DNA from: Bin25 sp026709415
GTDB taxonomy: Bacteria; Bacteroidota; Bacteroidia; Flavobacteriales; Flavobacteriaceae
DNA length: 64,000 nucleotides
Direction: 5' to 3'
NCBI GenBank assembly: GCA_965200045.1
Contig: OZ241330.1
Location: 372,001 to 436,000 of the forward strand
Below, in pieces: positions 18,961-28,900 of this stretch. The position numbers were made by a program, and so were the translations under genes. Every line of letters begins with the position of its first letter. Within the stretch, counting starts at the first letter, position 1. Below the pieces are notes generated by a model. It saw only the letters and a program-made list of their open reading frames with translations. It searched no databases and had not been told where the DNA came from.

Positions 18961-21069
18961 ATGAGGTACTACACTCTTCTAACTTCAGTCTTCTTGGCAA
19001 TCCAACTCTGCTCAGGTCAAAGTTCAACGCAGTCATCCGTTGACCCTCCAGCGCCGGTTTATCCAATTCCAACTCAAAAGCAACTCGATTGGCAAGAACT
19101 TGAATTTTATGGATTCATCCATTTTACCGTCAATACATTCACTGATAAAGAATGGGGGTTTGGGGATGAATCACCTGAAGTGTTTCATCCTACTGAACTC
19201 GATGCCCGTCAATGGGCAAGGGTGGCCAAAGAAGTTGGTATGACTGGATTGATATTAACAGCCAAGCATCATGACGGATTTTGTCTATGGCCTTCGGAAT
19301 ATACAGAACACTCGGTAAAAAATTCCCCGTGGAAAGATGGAAAAGGGGATGTGGTTCAGGAATTCTATGAGGCATGCAAAGAATACGGATTAAAATTCGG
19401 CGTTTATCTCTCTCCTTGGGATCGAAATCATCCTGAATATGGAAGGGAAGGGTACATCACTTATTTTAGAAATCAATTAAAAGAATTGCTCACCAATTAT
19501 GGTGAAGTATTCGAAATGTGGTTTGATGGGGCTAACGGTGGTAGTGGTTACTACGGTGGAGCCAATGAAACGAGAAGAATCAATACTTTGGAGTACTATG
19601 ATTGGGAAGAAACATATAAGTTAATTTATGAATGGTCTCCCAACACTTTGGTGTGGGGAGTAGGTCCTGCAGAAGCCCGTTGGATAGGAAATGAGAGTGG
19701 AATCGCCAATAAAACCAATTGGAGCATGCTCCGACAAAAAGACAATCTCGCAGGAAAAGTCCATTATAGAGAATTTATGTCAGGGCACATCGATGGTGAA
19801 GCGTGGGTTCCTGGTGAAGCTGATGTTTCGATTCGTCCTGGGTGGTTTTATCACAAAAGTGAAGACGATAAAGTCCGTTCTCTTGAAGAAATGGTGGATA
19901 TTTATTATAAATCCATTGGTCGCAATGCCACTTTGCTTTTAAATATTCCACCAGATCAAAGAGGTTTGTTTCATGAAAATGACATTGAAAGACTCAACGA
20001 AATGGTTCATGTCATTAAAGAAGATTTAAAAACAAATCTTTTGGCGGGAGTTACTGTCAAGGCATCCAATACAAGAGGAAAGCTCTATGATCAATATGGT
20101 GTTCGAAATTTAATTGATGGGGATCAAGACACTTACTGGACGACTGATGATAGCGTGATTCAATCTGAAATTACATTTGAATTTGAAGTGCCAACAACCA
20201 TTAATCGAGTTTTACTTCAAGAATACATCGCTTTAGGTCAACGAATTAAAGAATTTGATGTGTTGGCTAAGGTTGATAATCAATGGCTAACCATAGCCAG
20301 TGAAACAACCATTGGTTACAAAAGAATCTTAAGAACTGAAAATGTGACCACGCAAACTCTAAAAATAGTCATCAAAGACGCTAGAGGAATTCCGGTTTTA
20401 TCCAATATTGAAGCCTTTCATGCTCCTCGATTTGTTCGTAATCCTCAAATCGAACGAGATGGTGACGGGGTCGTTTCCATACAAGCAGAAAAGCCAACAG
20501 ATATCATCTATTTCACAATCGATGGTTCCGAACCAACATTTGATAGTCCCAAGTATACGGAATCTTTTTCCATGCCTGGCCGCGGCATTATTAAAGCATT
20601 GGCACATGATGAAATCAATGATCAATCCAGTGTTGTCATTCATGAAGGATTTGGCTCTCTTAAAACTGATTGGAAGATTATTGACATTCAAGGGGGATCA
20701 GAAAATAATAGTCAAAACATCATCGATGGTGATTTTAGCACTCGATGGACATCCGATTCTGATCCTGAGACTGAGTTTTCGATTACCATTGATTTGAATC
20801 GAATCGTCACTTTAAAAGGCTTTACCTATATGCCAAGAAGTGAAAAGCATGATTTAAAGCATATTTCAAATTTCGCTTTATATGTGAGTCAAGACAATGC
20901 CAACTGGGAGAAAGTTTCTGAAGGTGAGTTTTCTAACATCGTTAATAATCCGATACTTCAATCCGTAGAAGTTGAACCAATTGAAGCTCAATATATTCGT
21001 CTGGATTCATTAAAAAGTACTGATGACCATGGACAAATTGCTATTGCTGAATTGGGTATTATCGAATAA
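18961..21069 (+). CDS. GH29 alpha-L-fucosidase with two F5/8C (discoidin) domains and a chitobiase-C-like domain
   Basis: 702 residues. Signal peptide ends near L-C-S-G-Q. The GH29 catalytic domain covers about residues 35-350, with F-T-V-N-T-F-T-D-K-E-W-G, K-H-H-D-G-F-C-L-W-P and E-M-W-F-D-G-A-N-G, in which Asp189 is the expected nucleophile. A discoidin domain (V-R-N-L-I-D-G-D-Q-D-T-Y-W-T-T) follows, then a short chitobiase/hexosaminidase-C-like module (I-Y-F-T-I-D-G-S-E-P-T) and a second discoidin domain (N-I-I-D-G-D-F-S-T-R-W-T-S). It removes fucose from the non-reducing end; the extra modules probably bind glycan. Co-directional with the sulfatase upstream, suggesting a fucose-containing sulfated substrate. 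Confidence 0.93.
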   Translation: MRYYTLLTSVFLAIQLCSGQSSTQSSVDPPAPVYPIPTQKQLDWQELEFYGFIHFTVNTFTDKEWGFGDESPEVFHPTELDARQWARVAKEVGMTGLILTAKHHDGFCLWPSEYTEHSVKNSPWKDGKGDVVQEFYEACKEYGLKFGVYLSPWDRNHPEYGREGYITYFRNQLKELLTNYGEVFEMWFDGANGGSGYYGGANETRRINTLEYYDWEETYKLIYEWSPNTLVWGVGPAEARWIGNESGIANKTNWSMLRQKDNLAGKVHYREFMSGHIDGEAWVPGEADVSIRPGWFYHKSEDDKVRSLEEMVDIYYKSIGRNATLLLNIPPDQRGLFHENDIERLNEMVHVIKEDLKTNLLAGVTVKASNTRGKLYDQYGVRNLIDGDQDTYWTTDDSVIQSEITFEFEVPTTINRVLLQEYIALGQRIKEFDVLAKVDNQWLTIASETTIGYKRILRTENVTTQTLKIVIKDARGIPVLSNIEAFHAPRFVRNPQIERDGDGVVSIQAEKPTDIIYFTIDGSEPTFDSPKYTESFSMPGRGIIKALAHDEINDQSSVVIHEGFGSLKTDWKIIDIQGGSENNSQNIIDGDFSTRWTSDSDPETEFSITIDLNRIVTLKGFTYMPRSEKHDLKHISNFALYVSQDNANWEKVSEGEFSNIVNNPILQSVEVEPIEAQYIRLDSLKSTDDHGQIAIAELGIIE

Positions 21070-21110
21070 CTCAACCCAATTCTCAATTTAAAATTAATAT
21101 GCGGTAGGTT

Positions 21111-21674
21111 TTATGGTTCGAAATTTCCCATTATTCGATATACCTCCTCCTTTTCTTTCTCAGTATCTAGAGCCATTTCAAGATTAAAAGGTATAATGTT
21201 AAGTTTCAAGTCTCCTTCATATATAAAATCGTCTAAGGGTACTATAAATTGTTCCGATTTAGGGTAAATTATTGCAAGATTTGGTTTAGAAAAAGTTTTA
21301 TCCATTAACTCATATTTCTTGCCATAAGCATACAATTGATACATATCTGATTGACTTATATTATAATTTCTTCTTTCATCATGTTGATTTATTAACTTCC
21401 ATTTTGTGTCAATAATTACTTTCCATGAATTGTTACTATTAAGAACAATGTCTGGGATTATTCTAAATTTTTTAGATGATTTATGCCATTCAACTAAAAA
21501 ATAAGATTTATCCTGAGTTCTAATCTCAAATCCTTCCACATGTTTTTTAAATACATATCCAAGATAATCTTCAAAAACTCTTTCCATAGGAAAAAGAATT
21601 GAAAGATTTTTATACTCTCCTGTGAAATTTGTAAATGACAAATTGTTTAGGAAAATATCTGACCATTTTAACAA
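21111..21674 (-). pseudogene. mcrC: McrC C-terminal remnant (5'-truncated)
   Basis: The readable 187 residues match only the C-terminal nuclease half of McrC, the nuclease subunit of the McrBC system that cuts modified DNA. Visible: F-P-M-E-R-V-F-E-D-Y-L-G-Y-V-F, then a PD-(D/E)xK core I-P-D-I-V-L...I-I-D-T-K-W-K, and S-Q-S-D-M-Y-Q-L-Y-A-Y-G...L-A-I-I-Y-P. Full-length McrC proteins are about 340-420 residues, and no McrB GTPase is nearby. Upstream the frame is cut off at about 21685, where a fragment of a GntP transporter gene begins. So the gene was truncated by recombination and is probably dead. Confidence 0.7.
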
Positions 21675-21684
21675 TATTTTATAC

Positions 21685-21868
21685 TCTTAAAGCATCTACT
21701 GTCTATTTGAGTTGCTTAGACGAGTATTTTGGAACAGTCAGCATAAAAGCCAATACCACACCAATAAACAATGCGATTATAGGGGTTCCAATCGCGTTAA
21801 AGAATTCATAAAGCATCCCTTGTCCGAATGGATATGCAGAATAATTCACTATAGATTTTAAGGCAATT
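21685..21868 (-). pseudogene. GntP-family permease gene fragment, duplicate of 23805-23988
   Basis: 184 bases align without gaps to an internal part of the intact gntP gene at 23805-23988, roughly 85% identical by eye. On the minus strand it reads S-I-V-N-Y-S-A-Y-P-F-G-Q-G-M-L-Y-E-F-F-N-A-I-G and A-L-F-I-G-V-V-L-A-F-M-L-T-V-P. Several changes are silent or conservative, so it is likely a remnant of a second, once functional copy. It abuts the McrC remnant. Confidence 0.85.
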
Positions 21869-22043
21869 CACAATCTATCATCTCAACTTTTTGAACTTGA
21901 TTGACGCCTGTGATTTCCTTCGTAAATTAAAGGCGAATTATATACTTAAGTGCCAAAATAAATAGTGATATCGTGGAAAAGGAAACAGAAATTCTTTGTT
22001 GGACGTTGGTTATCAGTGAGTTAAATGCAGTAATTTTGTGTTG

Positions 22044-23240
22044 ATGAACACAAGCAGAAGTTTTGCTTCGGATCGGGGAGAAGCTCATTATTTTCATGGT
22101 CGACAAGAAGAGATCGGTTTTGTTCAAGACGCCTTAAAATCATCTCAAGATGACCGAAAAAGTCATTCGATTTTAATACAAGGTGCACTGGGGGTTGGTA
22201 AATCGGCATTATTAAACGAATTACGGGAACGTATGAAACATCGTTGCCGTGTGGTGAAATTGGAATTGCGTATGTTGTCAAACATGTATCAATTAGAGAG
22301 AGCAGTACTTGGTGAAAAGAAATACCGAAAAGTGTCCCAAGAGGTTCAAGGGAATCTGAAATTAGTGGCAGGTAAAGTGAATTATGAACGATCAGAACCA
22401 ACGGTTTCAAGTATCTTCAAGAAGATTAAGAAACCAATTTTATTAACCTTAGATGAAGCACAAATGATGCGTGTTGGTCATGTGAAAGGGGATCGGGAAA
22501 CGGAAAAAAAAGCCCATTTGTTTGATGAATTGCATAATCTTCAATTGAAACAAGGATTGGTTTTTCTCATTGCTGGATTGAGTCATACTCGAAAAGTATT
22601 TAAGGATTTTGAAATATCAAGATTTAGTGATGATTGTGTGATAAACCTAAGTCGATTAGATCAAAAAGCAGAAGAAGATATTTTGAGAGATTACTTAGTC
22701 AGGGGTGCCGGAGTGAAACCGAATCATCCGAATCTGAATGATTGGGTTCATCAAATGTCCAAAGAAACGTATCAGTGGGCTCATCATATTTCATGCTATG
22801 GGCAGGTGGCTGCTCAAAAAATAAACAAGAATCGAGGAGTCTTATCAAATGAGTTATTTTCAGATATATTGAAAGAATCTCGTCGTAAAAAAAGAAATTA
22901 TTATGATGGGCGTTTTGAAGGTTTTAATGAAGCTGAAAGAGTCTCCATTTTCAGCGCTATCTTTGAAAATGAAGTGAAAGAAAATATTGTGTCAGGGGCT
23001 CAAGTTCAATTAGATTTTGAAAAGAATCCAATGATTAAACATCCTGAAAAAGCATTTCAAGATGTTGTTTCAAGAGGGATTTTGCAACCTGGTCGAAGCG
23101 GGTTTTATCAAATTCCCATCCCATCATTACGAACTTGGATGCTTCAAGAATATGGCAGTTGTTTGAAGATGATGGATCATCAGCCAAGTGTGAAAATCCA
23201 GCGGTTATTGAATTCATTATCGGATCAGACATCTTCTTGA
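22044..23240 (+). CDS. Orphan AAA/STAND-like ATPase with C-terminal winged-helix-like region
   Basis: 398 residues from the ATG at 22044 (GTG and TTG lie just upstream). The N-terminus has F-H-G-R-Q-E-E-I, a common lead-in of ORC/Cdc6- and STAND-type ATPases. Walker A is G-A-L-G-V-G-K-S-A-L-L, Walker B is P-I-L-L-T-L-D-E-A-Q, and a sensor-like L-I-A-G-L-S-H-T follows. The last 100 residues (A-E-R-V-S-I-F-S-A-I-F, F-Q-D-V-V-S-R-G-I-L, Y-Q-I-P-I-P-S-L-R-T-W-M) look like a winged-helix module. No partner nuclease or transposase is adjacent. It sits between two copies of gntP sequence. Related ATPases occur as transposition helpers (TniB/IstB-like) and in defence systems; neither role can be shown. 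Confidence 0.6.
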   Translation: MNTSRSFASDRGEAHYFHGRQEEIGFVQDALKSSQDDRKSHSILIQGALGVGKSALLNELRERMKHRCRVVKLELRMLSNMYQLERAVLGEKKYRKVSQEVQGNLKLVAGKVNYERSEPTVSSIFKKIKKPILLTLDEAQMMRVGHVKGDRETEKKAHLFDELHNLQLKQGLVFLIAGLSHTRKVFKDFEISRFSDDCVINLSRLDQKAEEDILRDYLVRGAGVKPNHPNLNDWVHQMSKETYQWAHHISCYGQVAAQKINKNRGVLSNELFSDILKESRRKKRNYYDGRFEGFNEAERVSIFSAIFENEVKENIVSGAQVQLDFEKNPMIKHPEKAFQDVVSRGILQPGRSGFYQIPIPSLRTWMLQEYGSCLKMMDHQPSVKIQRLLNSLSDQTSS

Positions 23241-23357
23241 AAGAATCAATTAAACTCGATTTCGAAGATACGATGGGGACAGAGGCTCACGAGGCTAAAA
23301 AATCAGATGCCTTTTGGCACTTAGAGATCTATTCCTGCTTTTTATTTCCATGTCTTA

Positions 23358-24695
23358 TTACATGGACATATTAAGAACAAGAAAAAGAGTTGTTAAGATA
23401 CCTATCCCAATAATCCCTTGAAGAAATGTTGCAATAGAATAGGTTTTTAAAGCTTGCTTTGTTGACATACCTGAAAATTGGGAGACAACCCAAAAGTAGG
23501 AGTCATTGACATGGGAGACCGTCATGGCTCCAGCCCCAATAGCTAACACAGCAAAGGTTTTCCCAACACGATCATCGAGTTGAAAGTTTGAAAGCAGCGG
23601 TGCCACTAATGCAGCGGTGGTGATAATGGCAACCGTTGATGATCCTTGAGAAGTCTTCAGAATGGACGCAATCAAGAAAATTAGTATCAATCCTCCTAAA
23701 GGACTTCCTGAGTCAATAGCAATTAAGTTTGCGATATCTAATTGCTTTAAAATATGACCAAAAGCACCCCCTGCTCCAGTGATCAAAATAATCAAACCCG
23801 CATCCTTTAAGGTATCTACTGTCCATTGAAATTGCTTTGAAGTATATCTTGGAACGGTCAGCATAAAAGCCAAAACCACACCAATAAACAGAGCCACTAT
23901 TGGGTTGCCAATCGCGTTAAAGAATTCATAAAGTACCCCTTGCCCCAATGGATATGTAGGGTAATTCACTATGGATTTAAAGGCAATTAAAACAATGGGA
24001 ATGATGATGGGAAGAAAAACCAATATAGCATTCTTTCGTATGTCCAGCTTTTCTTTTCGTGGTTTCATTCCAGCAACATCTGGAGCCGCAACTTTTTTAA
24101 ACAACAGATGCTTGGCTGAAAAATACCCCGTAATCGAAACAACCAACCCAATGATCAAACCATAAATCAGTACCAGACCTAAATCAGCTTCGATGATGCT
24201 GCTTGCCGCTAGTGGACCAGGCGTGGGTGGCACAAAAACATGTGCAGCATACAATCCTGTGGCCAATGCCACAGATAAAACGCCCAATGGAATGAATGTT
24301 TTTTTGCTTAAGGTTTTATTAATCGATGAAAGAATGATGTATGCAGAATCACAAAAAACCGGAATAGACACAATAAAACCCGTGAAATTCATCACCAACG
24401 CCGTTGCTTTTCCACCGGACCATTTCAGCAAAAGATGGACAATAACTTCAACCGAATTCGTTCTTTCTAAAATGACACCGATGATGGTGCCAAAGGCGAT
24501 GATGGTTCCGATACTCGATAACGTGTTTCCAAAACCTTGAGAAATCATAGTGATGGTTTCATTAGCTCCAAAACCGGCGATAAGACCGACCAATAAGGCC
24601 ACCGTAAACAAACTGAGAAAGGGATGAATTTTGAGTTTTACTGTTCCCAAGACAATGGCAACAATAGCTCCGATGATCAAACAAATGGTGAACAT
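23358..24695 (-). CDS. GntP-family gluconate/glycerate:H+ symporter
   Basis: 445 residues with about 12 hydrophobic segments. Family motifs include F-G-A-N-E-T-I near residue 45, A-F-G-T-I-I-G-V-I-L-E, V-P-P-T-P-G-P-L-A-A, and the late S-H-V-N-D-S-Y-F-W. The stop of the glycerate kinase gene is one base upstream of its ATG, so the two form an operon. By context the substrate is likely D-glycerate rather than gluconate. Confidence 0.88.
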   Translation of the reverse strand: MFTICLIIGAIVAIVLGTVKLKIHPFLSLFTVALLVGLIAGFGANETITMISQGFGNTLSSIGTIIAFGTIIGVILERTNSVEVIVHLLLKWSGGKATALVMNFTGFIVSIPVFCDSAYIILSSINKTLSKKTFIPLGVLSVALATGLYAAHVFVPPTPGPLAASSIIEADLGLVLIYGLIIGLVVSITGYFSAKHLLFKKVAAPDVAGMKPRKEKLDIRKNAILVFLPIIIPIVLIAFKSIVNYPTYPLGQGVLYEFFNAIGNPIVALFIGVVLAFMLTVPRYTSKQFQWTVDTLKDAGLIILITGAGGAFGHILKQLDIANLIAIDSGSPLGGLILIFLIASILKTSQGSSTVAIITTAALVAPLLSNFQLDDRVGKTFAVLAIGAGAMTVSHVNDSYFWVVSQFSGMSTKQALKTYSIATFLQGIIGIGILTTLFLVLNMSM

Positions 24696-24696
24696 T

Positions 24697-25830
24697 TTAT
24701 GATTGTTTTAAAAAATCAGAAATTTTATTTTCCACCAACATGGCTGCATTTTCCATGCAATAGGTTGTCTCCAGTTCTTGTCTTTTTATTTGGAGAACCA
24801 TAATTTGGTTTTGATATCCATCGAGGGATTCAAATTCTGAAGTACCACAAATGATCACCACCTTACTTTTGGGACTAACTTCAGCCATCTTCAGAATTCC
24901 CTGAACAAATTTCCCATTTAAGGATTGGGAATCAAATCGTCCTTCTCCCGTAATGATGTAATCATAATGACCTCCTTCAATGATATCATAAAGTTGGTGT
25001 CTTTGACTTAAAAAATCAAAACCTCTAATAAATTCAGCATCTAAAAACACTTTCAAACCATAAGCCGTTCCTCCCGCAGCTCCAGCTCCCTTTGTGCTTG
25101 AATCCTTTTTCCCCAATTTTCGAATAACTAAAGCATCCAAATTTTGTAGCCCTCGATCTAATTGTTTCATCTCTTCATCGGAAGCTCCCTTCTGGCTTGA
25201 ATAAATATAAGCGGCCCCTGATGTGCCAAAAAGAGGATTTTCCACATCATTAACGGCATAAAAAGCTACCTTTTGAAAAACTTCTTCATTATCAGGCCTT
25301 GAGATATCTGACAATGCATTGAGGCTCGATGCGTTACAATGAGTGATTTCTTGATGATTTTTGTCAAAAAATCGGTAACCTAATTCTTGCGCTAGTCCAA
25401 TGCCTCCATCATTGGTAATGCTGCCACCAATGCCTACATAGACTTGCTTGGCTCCTTTCTCAATCGCATCTCGAATTTGAATGCCGATTCCATGGGTGCT
25501 ACTTTTCATGATTTGTAGCCGGCTTTTATCGATTGAAGAAAAGCCACAGGTATTGGCTAGTTCAATAAAAGCTGAATGATTGATTGAATCCCATAAATAA
25601 TATGACGTAATAGGATCTCCATAAGCATTAACCGATTGAACGGGAATCCTTTGGTAACTTCCTGCGATATCCACCGAATCTAAAAAACCATCGCCCCCAT
25701 CAGATACTTGAATCGATTCAATCAATGCATTTTGATCTACTTGAACAATGCCGTTGGTCAAAGCTTCAATGACTCCCTGAGAGGTTAATGAGCTTTTAAA
25801 TTTATCTGGAATGAGAAGGTATTTCATCAT
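24697..25830 (-). CDS. Glycerate 2-kinase, GlxK/GarK family
   Basis: 377 residues, the usual length. Phosphorylates D-glycerate. The N-terminal P-D-K-F-K-S-S-L-T-S, the G-V-G-G-S-I-T-N-D-G-G-I-G motif, G-A-G-A-A-G-G-T-A-Y-G and I-T-G-E-G-R-F-D-S-Q-S form the active-site loops of this family. Upstream gene of the operon with the GntP symporter, making a glycerate uptake and activation unit feeding glycolysis. Confidence 0.92.
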   Translation of the reverse strand: MMKYLLIPDKFKSSLTSQGVIEALTNGIVQVDQNALIESIQVSDGGDGFLDSVDIAGSYQRIPVQSVNAYGDPITSYYLWDSINHSAFIELANTCGFSSIDKSRLQIMKSSTHGIGIQIRDAIEKGAKQVYVGIGGSITNDGGIGLAQELGYRFFDKNHQEITHCNASSLNALSDISRPDNEEVFQKVAFYAVNDVENPLFGTSGAAYIYSSQKGASDEEMKQLDRGLQNLDALVIRKLGKKDSSTKGAGAAGGTAYGLKVFLDAEFIRGFDFLSQRHQLYDIIEGGHYDYIITGEGRFDSQSLNGKFVQGILKMAEVSPKSKVVIICGTSEFESLDGYQNQIMVLQIKRQELETTYCMENAAMLVENKISDFLKQS

Positions 25831-25949
25831 TCAATTCTTCAAGGACAATTTACGGCATTTGTTAGATTAATGGGTGTTTAGTCACGCTGCTACTATTTTA
25901 GGATTCTTGGCCACACTAGAGAACACCCGTTTACTGAAGATGATTGGTT

Positions 25950-25957
25950 TAATTTTG
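25950..25957 (+). promoter_or_regulatory. Candidate -7 box upstream of purL
   Basis: TAATTTTG matches TAnnTTTG and lies 20 bases before the purL ATG. No convincing -33 TTG. Confidence 0.35.
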
Positions 25958-25977
25958 CAACAGTCTTCTTCTAATTA

Positions 25978-28900
25978 ATGGTCTTATTTTTTACTGACCA
26001 AAAAAAAACCCAGTCTCCTTTTTACGCCGTTTCTGCTTGCAAGCCTCTCGACTCAAAAGCGATTCAAAAATTAGAATGGCTGCTAGATTGTAAGTTGTCA
26101 CATCAACAGAAAATTGTTGGGGACTTTATTGGTCCCATCACAACGATGGTCTCTCCTTGGAGTTCCAATGCCGTTGACATCACCAAATCAATGGGGATTG
26201 ATGGAATCAAGCGGATAGAAATGTATTATCCTCTTTCAAGCCGTGCTAATTATGATCGAATGCTAGAAGAAAAACATTCTGTTTTAAAACAAACCATTTT
26301 TGACACCTATCAAACTCCCGAAGTGTCCATTTTGATTGAAGATTTAGAACAATACAACCAAAAAGAAGGATTGGCTTTAAGCAGTCATGAAATGGAGTAT
26401 TTGAAAGAACTTTCCATCAAATACAAACGAAATCTAACCGATACGGAAGTTTTTGGGTTTTCTCAAGTCAATTCAGAACACTGCCGACACAAAATCTTTA
26501 ACGGCATTTTCATTATAGACGGTAAAGAACAATCAGAAAGTTTATTTGAACTCATCAAAAAAACGTCAAAAACAAATCCCAATGAAATTGTTTCGGCTTA
26601 TTCGGATAACGTTGCTTTTATCGAAGGTCCATTGATCCATGAATTCACGCCTCAATTTGATAAAGCCCAATCCGTGTACCAATGCAAAACAGTCGATAGT
26701 GTCCTTTCAATCAAGGCCGAAACCCACAACTTTCCGACAACGGTTGAACCTTTTAATGGAGCCGCCACAGGAAGTGGTGGAGAAATCAGAGATCGCATGG
26801 CTGGAGGGCAAGGGTCGATTCCCCTAGCCGGAACAGCCGTTTACATGACGCCTTATTCAAGAATCAGTCATCGACCTTGGGAAAATAACATCGATGAAAG
26901 AAAATGGCTTTACCAAAGGCCACTAGATATTTTAATCAAAGCCTCCAATGGGGCTTCTGATTTCGGAAACAAATTTGGACAACCATTAATTTGTGGGTCT
27001 CTTTTAACTTTTGAGCACCAGCAAGAAAATAAAACATGGTCGTACGATAAAACCATCATGTTGGCTGGAGGCGTTGGTTATGGATATCGATCCCAGGCAC
27101 TTAAAAAGAAAGCCCAAGCAGGAGATTTGGTGCTTTTATTGGGGGGAGATAATTACCGTATTGGAATGGGAGGGGCTGCTGTATCTTCACTGGATACCGG
27201 TATGACTGATCAAACGCTGGAACTCAATGCCGTACAACGGTCCAATCCTGAAATGCAAAAAAGAGTGGCGAATACGATTCGCATCCTCGTTGAAAGGGCC
27301 TCCAATCCCATTGTTTCAATCCATGATCACGGTGCCGGAGGGCACTTGAATTGTTTTACCGAACTCATGAGTGAAATGGGTGGAACGATAGACATCGACT
27401 GTTTACCTATTGGAGATCCAACCCTATCAGCAAAAGAAATTTTAGGAAATGAATCACAAGAACGTATGGGATTGATTATCGCTGCTAGAGACTTTCCATT
27501 GGTGCAATCTATTGCTTCAAGAGAGCGTTGCCCTTGTTATGTGGTAGGAGAAATCAGCGATGATCATCGATTGCTTTTTCAAAGCAAAAAAGAAGATCAA
27601 ACGGTCTTTGACTTAACGACTAAAGAGCTGTTTTCTGGAACACCTAAAACAGTCCTCCGTGATGTCACAACAAAACCGAAATTCAAAAAGATTTTCTACG
27701 ACCCAAGTAACATCCATGAATACCTAAAAAACGTACTGAGTCTCGAGTCGGTTTCATGTAAAGATTGGTTGACCAATAAAGTAGATCGTTGTGTGGGAGG
27801 TCGGGTTGCGAAACAACCAACGGTGGGAGAACTGCAATTACCTCTGAATAATTGTGGCGTCATCGCCCTTGACTACAGCTCACACAAGGGAATTGCTACG
27901 GCCATTGGACATGCTCCAATGGCTGGATTGATCGATGCCACGATTGGTAGTGAACTGGCTATTACCGAAAGTTTGACCAATTTGGTTTGGGCTCCATTAG
28001 AAAAAGGATTAACGTCGGTTAGTTTATCGGCCAATTGGATGTGGCCGTGCAACCATCCCAATGAAAATGCAAGACTTTATGAAGCTGTTCAAGCGGCTAG
28101 TGATTTTGCTATTGAACTTGGGATTAATATTCCAACCGGTAAAGATTCCCTTTCGATGATTCAAGAGTATCCTGAAAAAAAAGTGATCGCACCAGGAACC
28201 GTCATTATTTCAGCAGTTGGTCAATGCAATGCCATCACTCAAATAGTGGAACCTGTATTAAAACTTGATGGTGGAGATTTATACTATATCGATATTTCCC
28301 AAAACCCCAAAAATCTCGGTGGATCGGCTTTTGCTCAAACTTTAAATTTCATTGGTACGAATCCACCTAAAGTTTCTTCAGCCGCTTATCTTAAAACCGT
28401 TTTCGATGCTGTTCAACAGTTAATTAAGACCCATCAAATAGTTGCAGGACATGATGTTTCTTCTGGAGGATTGATTACTTCGCTTTTAGAAATGTGTTTT
28501 CCTTCATGTGGGATCGGGCTCGATATCAATGTTTCATCACTTGAATCAAGAGACATCATCTCTTTATTATTTTCTGAAAATCCAGGGCTATTGATTCAGT
28601 CAAAGCATCCCATCGATTCTATGCTAAAGAAGCAAAAAATAACGTGTAAAAAACTCGGTCGAGTCATCTCAACCCCCCAACTAAATATCAAATTTCATGA
28701 AAAGCAATATCCTTTTGATATCAATCGCTTGAGAAGGGTTTGGTATGAACCATCTTATCAACTTGACAAACATCAAACGATTGAATCGCAAGCCACAAAA
28801 AGAAAACAAAACATTGATCAATACCCCTTAAACTTTAAGTTTCCACACCACTTTTCAGGCCTAATAGAAACGGTTAAAACGCCAAGAAAATTCAAAGCAG

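Noticed and set aside
17551..21069. Calling this a complete polysaccharide-utilisation locus
   Set aside because: There is no SusC/SusD pair next to these two genes, so only a shared substrate can be suggested.
21685..23988. The two gntP copies as terminal repeats of a transposon carrying the ATPase
   Set aside because: The copies are diverged internal fragments of a transporter gene, not terminal sequences, and no transposase or target duplication is seen; a duplicated transporter gene with partial loss is simpler.
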